The position numbers and the translations under genes are program-made. From assembly GCA_018242665.1 (NCBI GenBank), contig JAFEBL010000019.1, positions 1 through 36,051 on the forward strand: a stretch of DNA of 36,051 nucleotides. Reading direction: 5' to 3'. Positions 1 to 9,403 of this stretch are shown piece by piece. Every line of letters begins with the position of its first letter. The stretch's first letter is position 1. The DNA is from Nitrospira sp. (lineage in GTDB: Bacteria > Nitrospirota > Nitrospiria > Nitrospirales > Nitrospiraceae). Under the pieces are notes generated by a model. The model saw nothing but the letters and a program-made list of their open reading frames with translations. It was not told where the DNA came from and searched no databases.

Positions 1-1
1 A

Positions 2-2983
2 ACATTGTGCCGATCGGCAAAGCGCCAAGGACTCGGCGCACTGGCCGTGACCGACACGAATGGCCTCTATGGAGCCATTCGATTCATCGAAGAAGCGAGG
101 CATGAAGGCCTACGGCCGATCCTCGGCGCCGAATTGACGACCGAGGCCCACCGCGCCCTGCTATGGGCAAAAACTCCCGGCGGCTATGCCAACCTGTGCC
201 GCCTGCTCTCCGAACGCCATTGCGAGCCGTCGTTCGCCTTCATCGAGGCCGTGGCGCGTTATCGCGACGGCTTGATCATTGCGACCGACGACCACACCGC
301 TCTCGAGGCCTGGACGGCGGATGACCCACAGGACCTATACGTCGAATTGACGCCGGGTCCCGCCATGCAGAAGACGCTCGAGATGAGCCGTCGCATGGGC
401 GTGCCTTCCGTCGCCACCAACCGCGTGTATTTTGCTCAAGCCGACGGCTTCGCAACCCATCGCCTCTTGCGCGCCATTGCACTCAATACCACCCTCTCGC
501 GGCTGCCTGAAGAAGCCTGTTGTGGCCCTGGTCAATGGCTCATCTCACCCGCTCGCATGGTGGCGGAGCTGCCGCATGTGCCTGAAGCATTGGACAACAG
601 CCTGCGCATCGCCGAGGCTTGTTACAGCGATTGGCATTTCGGCGACACGATCTTTCCCGCGTTTCGCGAGTTCAGCGACAACAACGCGTTCCTGACACTC
701 AAAGACGAAACCTACGCCGGCGCACAGGAACGCTATGGCCTGCTCTCGGGAGAAGTCCGCGAGCGCATCGAGAAAGAACTGGCCGTCATCCGCGCCAAAC
801 GCTTCGCGCATTACTTTCTCATCGTCAAAGAAATCCTGACGCAGGAGCCATTGACCTGTGGCCGCGGCTCGGTGGCTGCTTCGATCGTCTCCTATTGCCT
901 CAAGATCACGCATGTGGACCCGCTCAAACACCACTTATTCTTCGAACGGTTTTTGAATCCCGGGCGGAAGGATCCGCCCGACATCGACATCGATTTTCCG
1001 TGGGACAAACGCGACGGCGTCCTGAACTGGGTCTTCCAGCAATATGGCAAGCGCCAGGCGGCGATGGTGGCGAATCAGAACAGTCTGGGGTTTCGGGCGG
1101 CCATCCGCGAAACGGCAAAGGTCTATGGCATGCCGGCCGACGAAATCGGCGTGATATCCGCGCGGGTCACTCGCCAGCAAGCGATCCTGACCTTCTCCCA
1201 GCCGCCGACTCCGGAGCAATGGCTCAACCGGCTCTCCCAGACCTTGCGGCTGAAGGCTCCTTGGCCCGAGATCCTCGGGCAGGCGTTACGGGCGCAAAAC
1301 CATTTTCGCCATCTCTCCATGCATTGCGGCGGTGTTGTGATTGTGCCGGACGAAATCCGCCGCTACGTGCCGGTCGAGTTCACGGCCAAGGGGCTGCCGG
1401 TCATTCAATGGGAAAAGGATCAAGCAGAGGAGGCGGGACTCGTCAAGATCGACCTCTTGGGCAACCGATCGTTGGCAGTCATCCGCGACGCGCTCGAGGC
1501 CATTGGTCGCCATACGGGGCGTAGGATCGAGTATGCCGGTTGGGATCCCCTGCAGGACGAGACCACGAAGGCCCTGATCCGGCGCGGAGACACGATCGGT
1601 TGCTTCTATATCGAATCGCCGGCGACCCGCCTCCTGCTGAAAAAATTATGGAACGGCATGCCGCCGGACCGGCTCGCCGTTGCGGACGTTTTCGACTATC
1701 TCGTCATGGTGTCGTCGCTCGTGCGGCCGGCGGCCATCACCTTCGTGCACGACTTCGTCCGACGGGCCCATGGCCATCCCTATGAGCCGCTGCATCCGCT
1801 GATGGACAACATTCTGCAAGACACCCACGGCATCATGACCTATCAGGAAGACGTCACGAAGGTGGCCATGGCGCTCGCCGACTTTTCCTTGGAAGATGCG
1901 GATCAGCTACGCAAGGTCATCAGCAAGAAACATAAGGCGCGGCAGTTGCGCGATTATCATCACCAATTCTGCCGCGGCGCCGCCAAGAACGGGGCTTCGC
2001 CTGACACCATCGACAACATTTGGAGGATGATCATGAGCTTCGCCGGCTACAGTTTCTGCAAACCCCATTCGGCCAGCTATGCCCAGGTCTCGTTCAAATC
2101 CGCCTATCTGCGCGCCCACTATCCGGCGGAATTCATCGCATCCGTCATCAGCAACCAGGGCGGATTTTATTCGACCTTCGCCTACGTCTCCGAAGCGCGC
2201 CGCATGGGACTCGCCATCCTGCCGCCCGATGTCAACGTCAGTGACTGGGCCTATCGCGGCGAAGGCGATCGCTTGCGGATCGGCCTGATGCAGGTGAAGA
2301 CGCTGCAGAAAGACCTCGGCGAACGTATCGTGAAGCAACGGGCAGAAGCCGGGCACTATCGGTCATTCGAAGATTTCCGACGGCGCGTCAATCCTCATCC
2401 GACGCAGGCGCGCGCGCTGATCCGAGCCGGCTGCTGCGACTCCCTCGCCGGCGAATTGACGAGACCTGCCTTGCTCTGGCGGCTGTATGCGGAGGAACAA
2501 CGCCACGCCGGGCCGCTCCCGATCCCGGAGGACTATACGGACGCCCATAAGCTGGCCCATGAGATTGAGTCACTCGGCTTTTTGGCGAGCCGCCATCCGT
2601 TGACCCTCTACCGCCATTCAATCGAGCGGCTGCGGCCCGTGCCGGCTGCACGCATGCACCGCCATGTCGGGCAGCGCATTACGATGGTGGGCTGGCTGGT
2701 CACGGAAAAATCGGTGGAGACGAAACGCGGGCAGGCCATGGAATTCATCACGCTCGAAGATACTACGGCCCTCTATGACGCCACGCTGTTCCCGAACGTC
2801 TATCGCCGCTGCCATCAACTCCTGGCTGCCAACCGGGCCTATATCGTAAGCGGGCTGGTGGAGGAGGCCTTTGGCGTGGCGACCCTCACGGTCTCCGAGT
2901 TGCAGGTGCTTGATGCCGCGCCCGCCGGCGAGCGGGAGGAACGTGCTTCATCCATGGTGGTGCAAGAGAGGCCGGCGATGTGA
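2..2983 (+). CDS. dnaE2: Error-prone DNA polymerase III alpha subunit, DnaE2/ImuC (5' end outside window)
   Basis: This is the translesion C-family polymerase of the ImuA/ImuB/DnaE2 mutasome, which replicates past damage in the cytoplasm as part of the SOS response. The frame is open to the left edge and begins inside the N-terminal PHP domain (ALAVTDTNGLYGAIRF), so roughly 25-40 residues are missing. Counting from the TTG at position 5, the palm motif PDIDIDFPWDKRD lies at about 325-337 and holds two catalytic aspartates. The third lies in KIDLLGNRSL (D483). A helix-hairpin-helix region (FRRRVNPHPTQARALIRAGCCDSL) and a C-terminal OB fold (QRITMVGWLVTEK) follow. The visible length of 992 residues fits DnaE2, which is shorter than replicative DnaE. 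Members normally follow lexA/imuA/imuB, so those genes may lie upstream. Replicative DnaE is the alternative, but length and the DFPWDKRD form favour DnaE2. Confidence 0.93.
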   Translation, partial: TLCRSAKRQGLGALAVTDTNGLYGAIRFIEEARHEGLRPILGAELTTEAHRALLWAKTPGGYANLCRLLSERHCEPSFAFIEAVARYRDGLIIATDDHTALEAWTADDPQDLYVELTPGPAMQKTLEMSRRMGVPSVATNRVYFAQADGFATHRLLRAIALNTTLSRLPEEACCGPGQWLISPARMVAELPHVPEALDNSLRIAEACYSDWHFGDTIFPAFREFSDNNAFLTLKDETYAGAQERYGLLSGEVRERIEKELAVIRAKRFAHYFLIVKEILTQEPLTCGRGSVAASIVSYCLKITHVDPLKHHLFFERFLNPGRKDPPDIDIDFPWDKRDGVLNWVFQQYGKRQAAMVANQNSLGFRAAIRETAKVYGMPADEIGVISARVTRQQAILTFSQPPTPEQWLNRLSQTLRLKAPWPEILGQALRAQNHFRHLSMHCGGVVIVPDEIRRYVPVEFTAKGLPVIQWEKDQAEEAGLVKIDLLGNRSLAVIRDALEAIGRHTGRRIEYAGWDPLQDETTKALIRRGDTIGCFYIESPATRLLLKKLWNGMPPDRLAVADVFDYLVMVSSLVRPAAITFVHDFVRRAHGHPYEPLHPLMDNILQDTHGIMTYQEDVTKVAMALADFSLEDADQLRKVISKKHKARQLRDYHHQFCRGAAKNGASPDTIDNIWRMIMSFAGYSFCKPHSASYAQVSFKSAYLRAHYPAEFIASVISNQGGFYSTFAYVSEARRMGLAILPPDVNVSDWAYRGEGDRLRIGLMQVKTLQKDLGERIVKQRAEAGHYRSFEDFRRRVNPHPTQARALIRAGCCDSLAGELTRPALLWRLYAEEQRHAGPLPIPEDYTDAHKLAHEIESLGFLASRHPLTLYRHSIERLRPVPAARMHRHVGQRITMVGWLVTEKSVETKRGQAMEFITLEDTTALYDATLFPNVYRRCHQLLAANRAYIVSGLVEEAFGVATLTVSELQVLDAAPAGEREERASSMVVQERPAM

Positions 2984-3316
2984 GGGGCAGCGGCCGAGGT
3001 CGACGGCGAGGGGCGATTGCGGTGTATCGAAGGAATATAGTTGTACGTAAGAAATTGCCATTTTCTTCGGTTTTCTGACATCTCAGCTGGTCGTACAACA
3101 CCGTTACCCGCTCCAATCGCCCTGAGGGTTGGACGAGTTCAGAAGTCACAGAACAGGCAGGCCACAGCTTGTGTGTTCTCGGTCGCTTCCGTCTGGGGCA
3201 GCCGATCGGGCTTGACTTGTGCGGACACCGGCTGGCCAAGGTTGCCAAGGGCGTGATGGTGCCAGAAAATCAACCCGAGCGCGCCTCTATTCCCGCCCAT
3301 GTCGAGCCTTCGACTT
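2984..3316. other. Intergenic region between convergent dnaE2 and the DUF3604 operon
   Basis: This 333-base gap separates the 3' ends of two convergent transcription units. Short open frames cross it on both strands, but none has a ribosome binding site or a recognisable product. A short direct repeat (CCAAGG-TTG-CCAAGG) lies near 3237-3251. I saw no convincing hairpin with a T-run, no operator of the type found elsewhere in the window and no RNA gene. Confidence 0.5.
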
Positions 3317-5233
3317 TTACGGGTTGTACCAAATCGGACTCGTATAGGCCCGCTCCTGGATGCTCGGCGGCACGTCGGTCGGCAGCTTCACGCCGAAGAC
3401 CTTCGCATCGTAGGTCGTCCAACGCGGGCTCGGAATCTCGACCACGCGCACGTAGTAGAACGCCCGCTGCTTCGGATCGAACTTCGGATCCTTCCAGTGC
3501 GCCGCCAGATAGGGCACGCCGATCGCATTCGTATAGGTGGCGTCTTTCACGCTCACCGTATTGCCGACCGGCGACAGCTTGCCGTCTTTCCCAGGCTTGC
3601 GGTTGCCGGACCAGGCCACGTCGTACACTTTTTCATGGGTCTTCCCCGCTGCATCGAGCCAACCTTTGACGATCTGCACGCGGTCGAGGTTGGCCCCATC
3701 GGGATCGCGGACGGCTCGGATCAGGAACGACGGCGCTTTGCCGGCCGGCGCGGTCTTCAAGTCGCCGCCCATCGGCACGCCCTTGCTATACCCATGCTCG
3801 GCAAAGTCGGAGCGCTCGAGGTCCTTCGCGGTAAAGTCGAAGCCGCCGAACAGGCGCACGGTGAGCCGCGTTCCGGTCGTCGCATAGACTTCTTTTCGCG
3901 CCATGGCATCCCACAGCGCCTCGCGCGTGTTCTCGCGCGACCAGACCGCGGCGAGACCGGAGGCGCTGGACTCCCGCGCGTAGATCTGGTTTCCCTTCGG
4001 CGCAACGCGACCGATGATCACTTCCTCGAACCGGATCGGATCGGCCGTCGGCTCGAGCATCACCACCTTGCCGAAGAAATTGTCTTCCTGCGTAGTGGCC
4101 AGGGAGGTATGGGCATCCGTCGAGCCGATCATACCGAACTTGAACGGGTTCGCCCCCAGTTTCACCTCATAGGCTAAGCCGCGTTTGAAGGCTTCGCGTG
4201 CATACTCGCGCGGCAGCATTTCCTTCGTCTTCGGCTCAGGACCGAAGCCGCCCTTGTCCCACCGCTCGAAATTCGCGAACTCGTCGGCAGGCGAGAGGCC
4301 GGGATGCGTTTCGCCGTCGCCCTTGATCTGCGTCACTTCATACACCGGCTCCCACTTCATGCGGCGCTCGGCATAGTCGCGATCGATCGCCTGCTTCGTC
4401 ATGAGCGTCACGTCGTCGAACATCAGCCCGTTTGAGAGATTGCCGTTGTGCGGGATGGCCAGCAGCTTGCCCCCGGTCTTCTGCTCGTAGGCCCCCATCC
4501 ACTTCCATAGGTCTTCGGGGTCCAGCGAGTCGTATTGCGAGAAGGGCACGATCTGGTCCGCCTTGTCCTTGCCGTCGCGGAACACCACATTCCGGTGCAG
4601 GTTGTTGCCGAACACCATGGAGGTCCATTCGAATCCAATGAGTGCGGTAAACCGGCCTGGCTCGTTGTACTGCTCGGCGGCAGCCGTCAACCGGCTCCAC
4701 ATCGTACGCGCCAATCCAGGATGGTCGGCGAACGGATCGGTTCGCGCGTTCATCTTGGCGATCCAGTTATCGAACGCGTTTGCCGCTGTCTCCGCCGTGC
4801 GCTGCTTCACCAATTCGTACTGCATCCGGCCCCAGTCGTTCTTCAGGACTTCCGGGTCGGCGGTGGCAAGCGCCGGGGCCAGCCCGAGGTTCTCGGCATG
4901 GTCCGAGATGACGAGGAAATCGAGCGGCCGCGCCAGCTTTGTTTCGACACCGGTGCTCGATGTCACTGCCTCCCCGCGAGCGAACCGGTAGGCCTCGTCG
5001 GGACCGAGCCGATTGCCGATCATACCTGCGTCCGTCGAATAGGACGTGTGCAGGTGCGTGTCACCGAAATAGACCCGGTTCGGAAAAGTTTGTTTCGGAT
5101 AGGATGAGTACTTGACCACCCCCTCTGCCGGCGGTACGCGATCGCCAGGGTCGGCCTGGGCCGATGTCAATGGCATGGCGAGTAGAACCATGGCGGTTGC
5201 CATTGCGGAAAGCAGAACGACCGGTTGTTGCAT
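3317..5233 (-). CDS. Exported DUF3604 protein with PHP-like metal-site motifs (copy A)
   Basis: A 638-residue protein of the DUF3604 family with an N-terminal signal peptide (hydrophobic segment about 6-24, likely cut after SAQA), so it should act in the periplasm. It contains motifs resembling the metal ligands of PHP-superfamily phosphoesterases: GDTHLHTSYSTDAG at about 57-70, ISDHAENLG at about 109-117 and GSTDAH at about 370-375. This supports a metal-dependent hydrolase; the substrate is unknown. It ends in YTSPIWYNP, almost the same as its paralogue at 7272-9221. The start is set by GGAGGG four bases before ATG. It is the last of four co-directional genes, 34 bases after the HupE-like gene. 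The family call is firm; the enzymatic role is inference. Confidence 0.88.
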   Translation of the reverse strand: MQQPVVLLSAMATAMVLLAMPLTSAQADPGDRVPPAEGVVKYSSYPKQTFPNRVYFGDTHLHTSYSTDAGMIGNRLGPDEAYRFARGEAVTSSTGVETKLARPLDFLVISDHAENLGLAPALATADPEVLKNDWGRMQYELVKQRTAETAANAFDNWIAKMNARTDPFADHPGLARTMWSRLTAAAEQYNEPGRFTALIGFEWTSMVFGNNLHRNVVFRDGKDKADQIVPFSQYDSLDPEDLWKWMGAYEQKTGGKLLAIPHNGNLSNGLMFDDVTLMTKQAIDRDYAERRMKWEPVYEVTQIKGDGETHPGLSPADEFANFERWDKGGFGPEPKTKEMLPREYAREAFKRGLAYEVKLGANPFKFGMIGSTDAHTSLATTQEDNFFGKVVMLEPTADPIRFEEVIIGRVAPKGNQIYARESSASGLAAVWSRENTREALWDAMARKEVYATTGTRLTVRLFGGFDFTAKDLERSDFAEHGYSKGVPMGGDLKTAPAGKAPSFLIRAVRDPDGANLDRVQIVKGWLDAAGKTHEKVYDVAWSGNRKPGKDGKLSPVGNTVSVKDATYTNAIGVPYLAAHWKDPKFDPKQRAFYYVRVVEIPSPRWTTYDAKVFGVKLPTDVPPSIQERAYTSPIWYNP

Positions 5234-5267
5234 AGGACCCTCCTCTCTATCTCAACGAGAAGCGGCG

Positions 5268-6275
5268 CTAGAACGCCGCGAGACGCTCGAACACCCAGTA
5301 ACTCGCGATGCCGCCAATGAGGTACGGCGGCACCCGCCACAGCCACGCAGGTTGCGGAACTCGAACGGAGTGAGCCATCCATCCGATGAGCGCAACGAAT
5401 CCGAAGACCGTCGCGATGAACAGTAACTGACCGATCTCGACTCCGACGTTGAAAAACAGCAGTGCCGTCGGAATCGAAAGCGGGGGCAGTCCTACCTCGG
5501 CCAACGCCCCGGCAAAACCAAGTCCGTGCAGCAACCCGAACACAAACGCCACGATCCATGGATAGAGGTGGGAGAGGCCGGGGCGACCCTGTCGCGCGTG
5601 CACGATCTCAGACGCCACGAATACGATGCTCAGTGCAATCAACGCTTCGACCGGCGGCCCAGGAACATGGAGAAAGCCCAGGGTTGCGAATGCCAGCGTG
5701 ATGCTGTGCGCGAGCGTGAAGGCGGTGACGGTGGCGATGAGCCGAGCCTTGCCGTTGATGAGGATCAAGAGAGCCATCACGAACAGCAGATGGTCAAAGC
5801 CCGTCAGGATATGCTCGATGCCGAGCACCGTATAGGTGCGCACCACCTCCAACGCGCCGAGGCTCGCGGTAATTTCTATACGCGCATCAACCGGAAGGAC
5901 GCGGCCGAGCTGCGTCGTGCCATCGGCACGGACAAGACGCACCAGCGCGTCCGTGCGGGTCTCCGCCAGGCCAGTAAAGGTGACGCTTCTCCCGGTCAGA
6001 CCGCCTGCTACCCGAATGCGCCAGCGTTGTGCCGCGGCGTTGTTCGCGAAGCTGCTCCTCACGGGACCGATCGTTTCGGTGCCGGAGGGAAACACGGGTT
6101 TGACTCTCAGCGTGGTATTCTCGTCGAGCGCCGGCAGCTTCCACAGGACGTCGTACGTGGTCTCGTCGATTTGCGTCAGTTGAAGATAGGCAGGTCGAAA
6201 CTCATCCGCGTAGCCTCGCGGAGCGAAGCAGGCGAATGCGACCAGCACGCAGCAGAGGCGGAGGAGGCCGTTCAT
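5268..6275 (-). CDS. HupE/UreJ-family membrane protein with exported N-terminal domain
   Basis: Signal peptide (MNGLLRLCCVLVAFACFAPRGYA), then about 130 residues of predicted extracytoplasmic beta-rich sequence, then six or seven membrane segments containing GIEHILTGFDHLLFVMALL and FGLLHGLGFAGAL. These are typical of the HupE/UreJ_2 family. Classical HupE and UreJ proteins are linked to nickel supply for hydrogenase or urease; the cargo of this subfamily is not established. I chose the ATG at 6275 because it overlaps the stop of the upstream isomerase gene in the arrangement ATGA, implying translational coupling, and because it gives a proper signal peptide. A longer frame runs upstream to 6380 but lies inside the preceding gene. 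The context suggests a role in metal supply or assembly for the exported DUF3604 proteins; that is inference. Confidence 0.85.
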   Translation of the reverse strand: MNGLLRLCCVLVAFACFAPRGYADEFRPAYLQLTQIDETTYDVLWKLPALDENTTLRVKPVFPSGTETIGPVRSSFANNAAAQRWRIRVAGGLTGRSVTFTGLAETRTDALVRLVRADGTTQLGRVLPVDARIEITASLGALEVVRTYTVLGIEHILTGFDHLLFVMALLILINGKARLIATVTAFTLAHSITLAFATLGFLHVPGPPVEALIALSIVFVASEIVHARQGRPGLSHLYPWIVAFVFGLLHGLGFAGALAEVGLPPLSIPTALLFFNVGVEIGQLLFIATVFGFVALIGWMAHSVRVPQPAWLWRVPPYLIGGIASYWVFERLAAF

Positions 6276-7255
6276 TGCAGGGGCCCTACCGGTTGCATCG
6301 TCTCGATTGTGACCTGATAGCCCTGGCGAAGACGGCGATAGTGCTCCTCCAGCGCGCGCGTTCGACGTTCGGATTCCCATCGGCCGGTGACCAGCGATCG
6401 CACGTCCTTAAGCGACGGCAGCGCTGCCGGAACCAGTTCTCGCACACGAACCAAGTGCACGCCGAAGCCGGAGACCACCGGTCCTGTCCATTGGTCGAGC
6501 GGAACGGTCTCCAGTTGGGCGGCGAACGGTCCCCCGAACCGCTTCGCGACCAGATCGACCGACGCCATGTCTTCGCGAGGAGGCAGCAGGGTCGGTTGTC
6601 CGAACGTCTCGGGACTGCGGCCATGCTCCGCTGCCACTCGCGCGGCGGCAAGACGACGATCAATTCCGTCCGATCCCTCTGATCCCAGGAAGATCTGCTC
6701 GAACGTGACGAGTGCAGGTCGCGTGAAGGTCGATTGGTTCGCCTGTAAGTACGTGGCAAGCTCCGCATCGCTTGGAATCTCACCGCCCGAAATCTCCTCG
6801 GCCATGAGTTCGAGCTTCTGGCGGACTCGCCGCTTGATGACCGGATCGTCGCGGTCCAGACCGAGCAAACGGCCTTCGCGGTACAGGATTTCATCATGGA
6901 CGTAGGTCTCGGCGAGATGGGAACGTTCCTGGTCGGTCGGTTGCCGATGCCAGGTCGTGGCGAACTGCTGCGACAGCAACTCCAATTGAGCCTGGCTGAC
7001 GACGATTCGTCTGGCGTCGGTCTCATCCGAGGCACCGCGGCCGAAGGAGAGAAACAACGCAAGACCGATCAGCAGAAAATGCAGGAGAGGCTCGCGGGCA
7101 AGACGCCATAGCAGAGAAGACTGAGGTGCGCGGGATGGGAACTTGTCCGGACTTGCCGGTTTCTTCTCAACTTCGGTCCGGCTGTTCTCCACGCCGGATG
7201 GGCGAGGCGCGAATCCGTTGGACAGCGTGAGGGTGTTCGATGGATCCACACTCAA
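6272..7255 (-). CDS. Membrane-anchored parvulin-type peptidyl-prolyl cis-trans isomerase
   Basis: After a polar N-terminus there is one membrane segment (PLLHFLLIGLALFLSF), followed by a SurA/PpiC-like chaperone region and a parvulin-like C-terminal domain. The tail of that domain is visible as GPVVSGFGVHLVRVREL, matching the family pattern GPV-S-FG-HL. It is expected to help fold exported proteins on the outer face of the inner membrane. The start is uncertain: a TTG at 7255 lies five bases after GGAGG, while a TTG at 7267 and a GTG at 7249 are alternatives in the same frame. The gene begins within about 20 bases of the end of the upstream DUF3604 gene and overlaps the HupE-like gene by 4 bases, so the three are almost certainly co-transcribed. 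A dedicated foldase for DUF3604 or the HupE-like protein is a reasonable inference. Confidence 0.82.
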   Translation of the reverse strand: MSVDPSNTLTLSNGFAPRPSGVENSRTEVEKKPASPDKFPSRAPQSSLLWRLAREPLLHFLLIGLALFLSFGRGASDETDARRIVVSQAQLELLSQQFATTWHRQPTDQERSHLAETYVHDEILYREGRLLGLDRDDPVIKRRVRQKLELMAEEISGGEIPSDAELATYLQANQSTFTRPALVTFEQIFLGSEGSDGIDRRLAAARVAAEHGRSPETFGQPTLLPPREDMASVDLVAKRFGGPFAAQLETVPLDQWTGPVVSGFGVHLVRVRELVPAALPSLKDVRSLVTGRWESERRTRALEEHYRRLRQGYQVTIETMQPVGPLQ

Positions 7256-7271
7256 CTCGACCTCCAAGCTG

Positions 7272-9221
7272 TCATGGCTGGTACCAAATCGGCGAGGTAT
7301 ACGCTCGCTCCTGCAGCATCATCGACGTGCCGGGCAGCGGCTTTGAACCGAGACGTTTGGCATCGTATGCGGTCCAGCGTGGCGTGGGGATTTCGATGAC
7401 ACGGGCGTAATAAAATGCCCGCTGGCTCGGATCGAAATCCGGATCGCGCCACACCGTGATCAACTCCGGGTCACCGATGGTGTTGGTCCAGGTCGCGTTT
7501 GCGACATCCACCGTATGGCCAACCGTCGGCAGCTTGCCGTCTTTGCCTGGCTTGCGCTTCTCCGCATCGCCCCAAACAACGTCGTAGATTTTCTCGTGGA
7601 CCTCGCCCTTTGTATCGAGCCAGCCCTTGATGACCTGAATCCGATCGAGATTGGCGCCGATTGGGTCTTTCAAGGCGCCGACCAGGAACGTGGGAGATTT
7701 CCCGTTCGGCACATCAGTCAATTCGCCGCCCATCGGCACGCCCTTGCCGTAGCCGATGGCCGCCGGCAGGCGGTTGTGCGCATCCGACGGCTCGAAATCC
7801 CAGCCGCCGAAGAAGCGCACGACCATGCGCGGGCCGGTCGTGGCATAGGTCTCACGCCGTTTCATCGCATCGAAGATCGCCTCGCGGGTGTTCTCGGTGG
7901 CCCAGACCGCGGCATAGCCGGACGCGCCTACTTCCCAATCCATGATCTTGACGCCGGTCTTGGGATGATGCATGAACGACTTGGTCATGCGTTCCACATT
8001 GGGTTCCTGCGTGACCGCCTTGCCGAAGAAGTTGTCTTCTTCCATGGCCGCCAGGCCGTTGTGGGCATCGCTGCTGCCGATGAGGCCGAACTTGTACGGG
8101 TTGATGCCCAGTTTGGATTCCAGTGCGAGGCCATTCTTATAGGCCGAGCGCGCATACTCGTATTCCAGCATGTCTTTCGTCTTCGGGACGCTGCCGTCCA
8201 GGTTCCCCTTGTCCCAGATTTCAAAATCGGCGAATTCATCCGTCGGCGAGAGCACCGGATGGGCCTCGCCCGTGCCCTTGGTCTGCGTGACTTCGTAGAG
8301 CCGTTCCCATTTCATGCGCGTTTCGGCATAGGCCCGATCGAGTTTCTTGCCGAAGGCTTCGACCGTGGGAAACATGATTCCATTGCTGAGATTGCCGTTG
8401 TGGGCGATGGCCAGCACCTCACTGCCGGTCTTGTCCTCCGTGGCCGCCATCCACTTCCACAGATCTTCCGGGTTATCACTCCCTTGGGGAGGCATGGTCG
8501 TCAGAGGCTCGACCAGGGTGGCCTTGGCGCCTCCTTCCCGAAAGATGACGTTCCTGTGCAAATTGTTCGCACCTGTGTTGGAGGTCCATTCATAGCCGAT
8601 GAACGCGGTGAAGCGCCCGGGGTCGTTATAGGCATCCGCTGCCTTGGTGACCTCCTGCCAGGCCGAGCGATAGGCGCGCGTGCCGGGAAGCGGAAATCCT
8701 TTGGGCAGTTGCCCCTTGCCGAAGCTCATGATCATATCAAAGGCCGCTTCCGCCCCACGGCCGGATTTAATCAGGTCGTACCATTTTCGGCCTTGCGGCG
8801 TCGCCAGTAACTCAGGATCGCCGCCCATCAACTGCGGGAAGAAGCCGAACCCGTCCGAGTGATCCGATACCACGAGGAAGTCCAGCGGCCGTGACAGCTT
8901 GACCGGCTGGCCGGTATTCGAGGTGAGTTCCTCCCCCCTCGCAAACCGATAGGCATCCCGCGGCGTCAGCCGCGCGCCCCACGCGCCAGCATCCGTGGAA
9001 AACGACGTGTGCAGGTGCGTGTCGCCGAACATGGGGCGCGTGGGGAAATTCCGACCCGCATAGGGCGAGTAGGCCGGTTTGCCGGCATGTACCTTTTCCA
9101 GTTCAGCCTTATCGGCCTCTCCCAGGTCGCTCTGCTGGTGAGCTGAGGAAGACTGCGCCATCAACGCAACGGTGCAATAGGCGACGGCCATGACCGACGC
9201 CCACACTCGCTTCATACCCAT
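7272..9221 (-). CDS. Exported DUF3604 protein with PHP-like metal-site motifs (copy B)
   Basis: A 649-residue DUF3604 protein and first gene of the four-gene operon. The signal peptide is MGMKRVWASVMAVAYCTVALMAQSSSA in outline. PHP-like motifs are GDTHLHTSFSTDAGA at about 66-80, VVSDHSDGFG at about 118-126 and a later GSSDAHNGLA. It matches copy A along its whole length, sharing for example DAYRFARGEE, LHRNVIFR, IAHNGNLSNG and YTSPIWYQP, so the two arose by duplication with two genes now between them. A GAGGAG motif sits about six bases before the ATG at 9221. A strong hairpin at 9337-9370 separates it from the sulfatase genes, so it probably has its own promoter in 9222-9336, though I could not pick out a convincing one. 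Confidence 0.88.
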   Translation of the reverse strand: MGMKRVWASVMAVAYCTVALMAQSSSAHQQSDLGEADKAELEKVHAGKPAYSPYAGRNFPTRPMFGDTHLHTSFSTDAGAWGARLTPRDAYRFARGEELTSNTGQPVKLSRPLDFLVVSDHSDGFGFFPQLMGGDPELLATPQGRKWYDLIKSGRGAEAAFDMIMSFGKGQLPKGFPLPGTRAYRSAWQEVTKAADAYNDPGRFTAFIGYEWTSNTGANNLHRNVIFREGGAKATLVEPLTTMPPQGSDNPEDLWKWMAATEDKTGSEVLAIAHNGNLSNGIMFPTVEAFGKKLDRAYAETRMKWERLYEVTQTKGTGEAHPVLSPTDEFADFEIWDKGNLDGSVPKTKDMLEYEYARSAYKNGLALESKLGINPYKFGLIGSSDAHNGLAAMEEDNFFGKAVTQEPNVERMTKSFMHHPKTGVKIMDWEVGASGYAAVWATENTREAIFDAMKRRETYATTGPRMVVRFFGGWDFEPSDAHNRLPAAIGYGKGVPMGGELTDVPNGKSPTFLVGALKDPIGANLDRIQVIKGWLDTKGEVHEKIYDVVWGDAEKRKPGKDGKLPTVGHTVDVANATWTNTIGDPELITVWRDPDFDPSQRAFYYARVIEIPTPRWTAYDAKRLGSKPLPGTSMMLQERAYTSPIWYQP

Positions 9222-9336
9222 GGTGCTCTCCTCTCGACAGCGCCGCCACTGCTGCGCTTCCTCCGGCGCCCCTCAAACTCCCCATGTGCGACCTTGTGGG
9301 CACAGAGGCTTCATGATGGGTTCGCTTAAAAGACAT

Positions 9337-9370
9337 TCGGCTGCCTCAGCCATCCGGCCGAGGCAGCCGA
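9337..9370 (-). terminator. Intrinsic terminator after the sulfatase operon
   Basis: A perfect 11-base inverted repeat (TCGGCTGCCTC and its complement) encloses a 12-base loop. Read on the minus strand it starts 34 bases after the stop codon of the sulfatase gene ending at 9404 and is followed by AATGTCTTTT, a short T-rich tract. It probably ends the sulfatase transcript and insulates the DUF3604 operon. Confidence 0.72.
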
Positions 9371-9403
9371 CGATTCGTCCCTCAGAGTCTCATCCGGTTC
9401 GCC

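Noticed and set aside
619..1524. 301-codon frame within dnaE2 on the same strand
   Set aside because: It overlaps the catalytic region of the polymerase in another frame and has low-complexity Arg/Gly/Ala-rich composition.
7515..8810. Long open frame (431 codons) on the plus strand opposite DUF3604 copy B
   Set aside because: It is antisense to a gene with clear family motifs and has no recognisable domain; similar shadows occur opposite DUF3604 copy A and the FadL genes.
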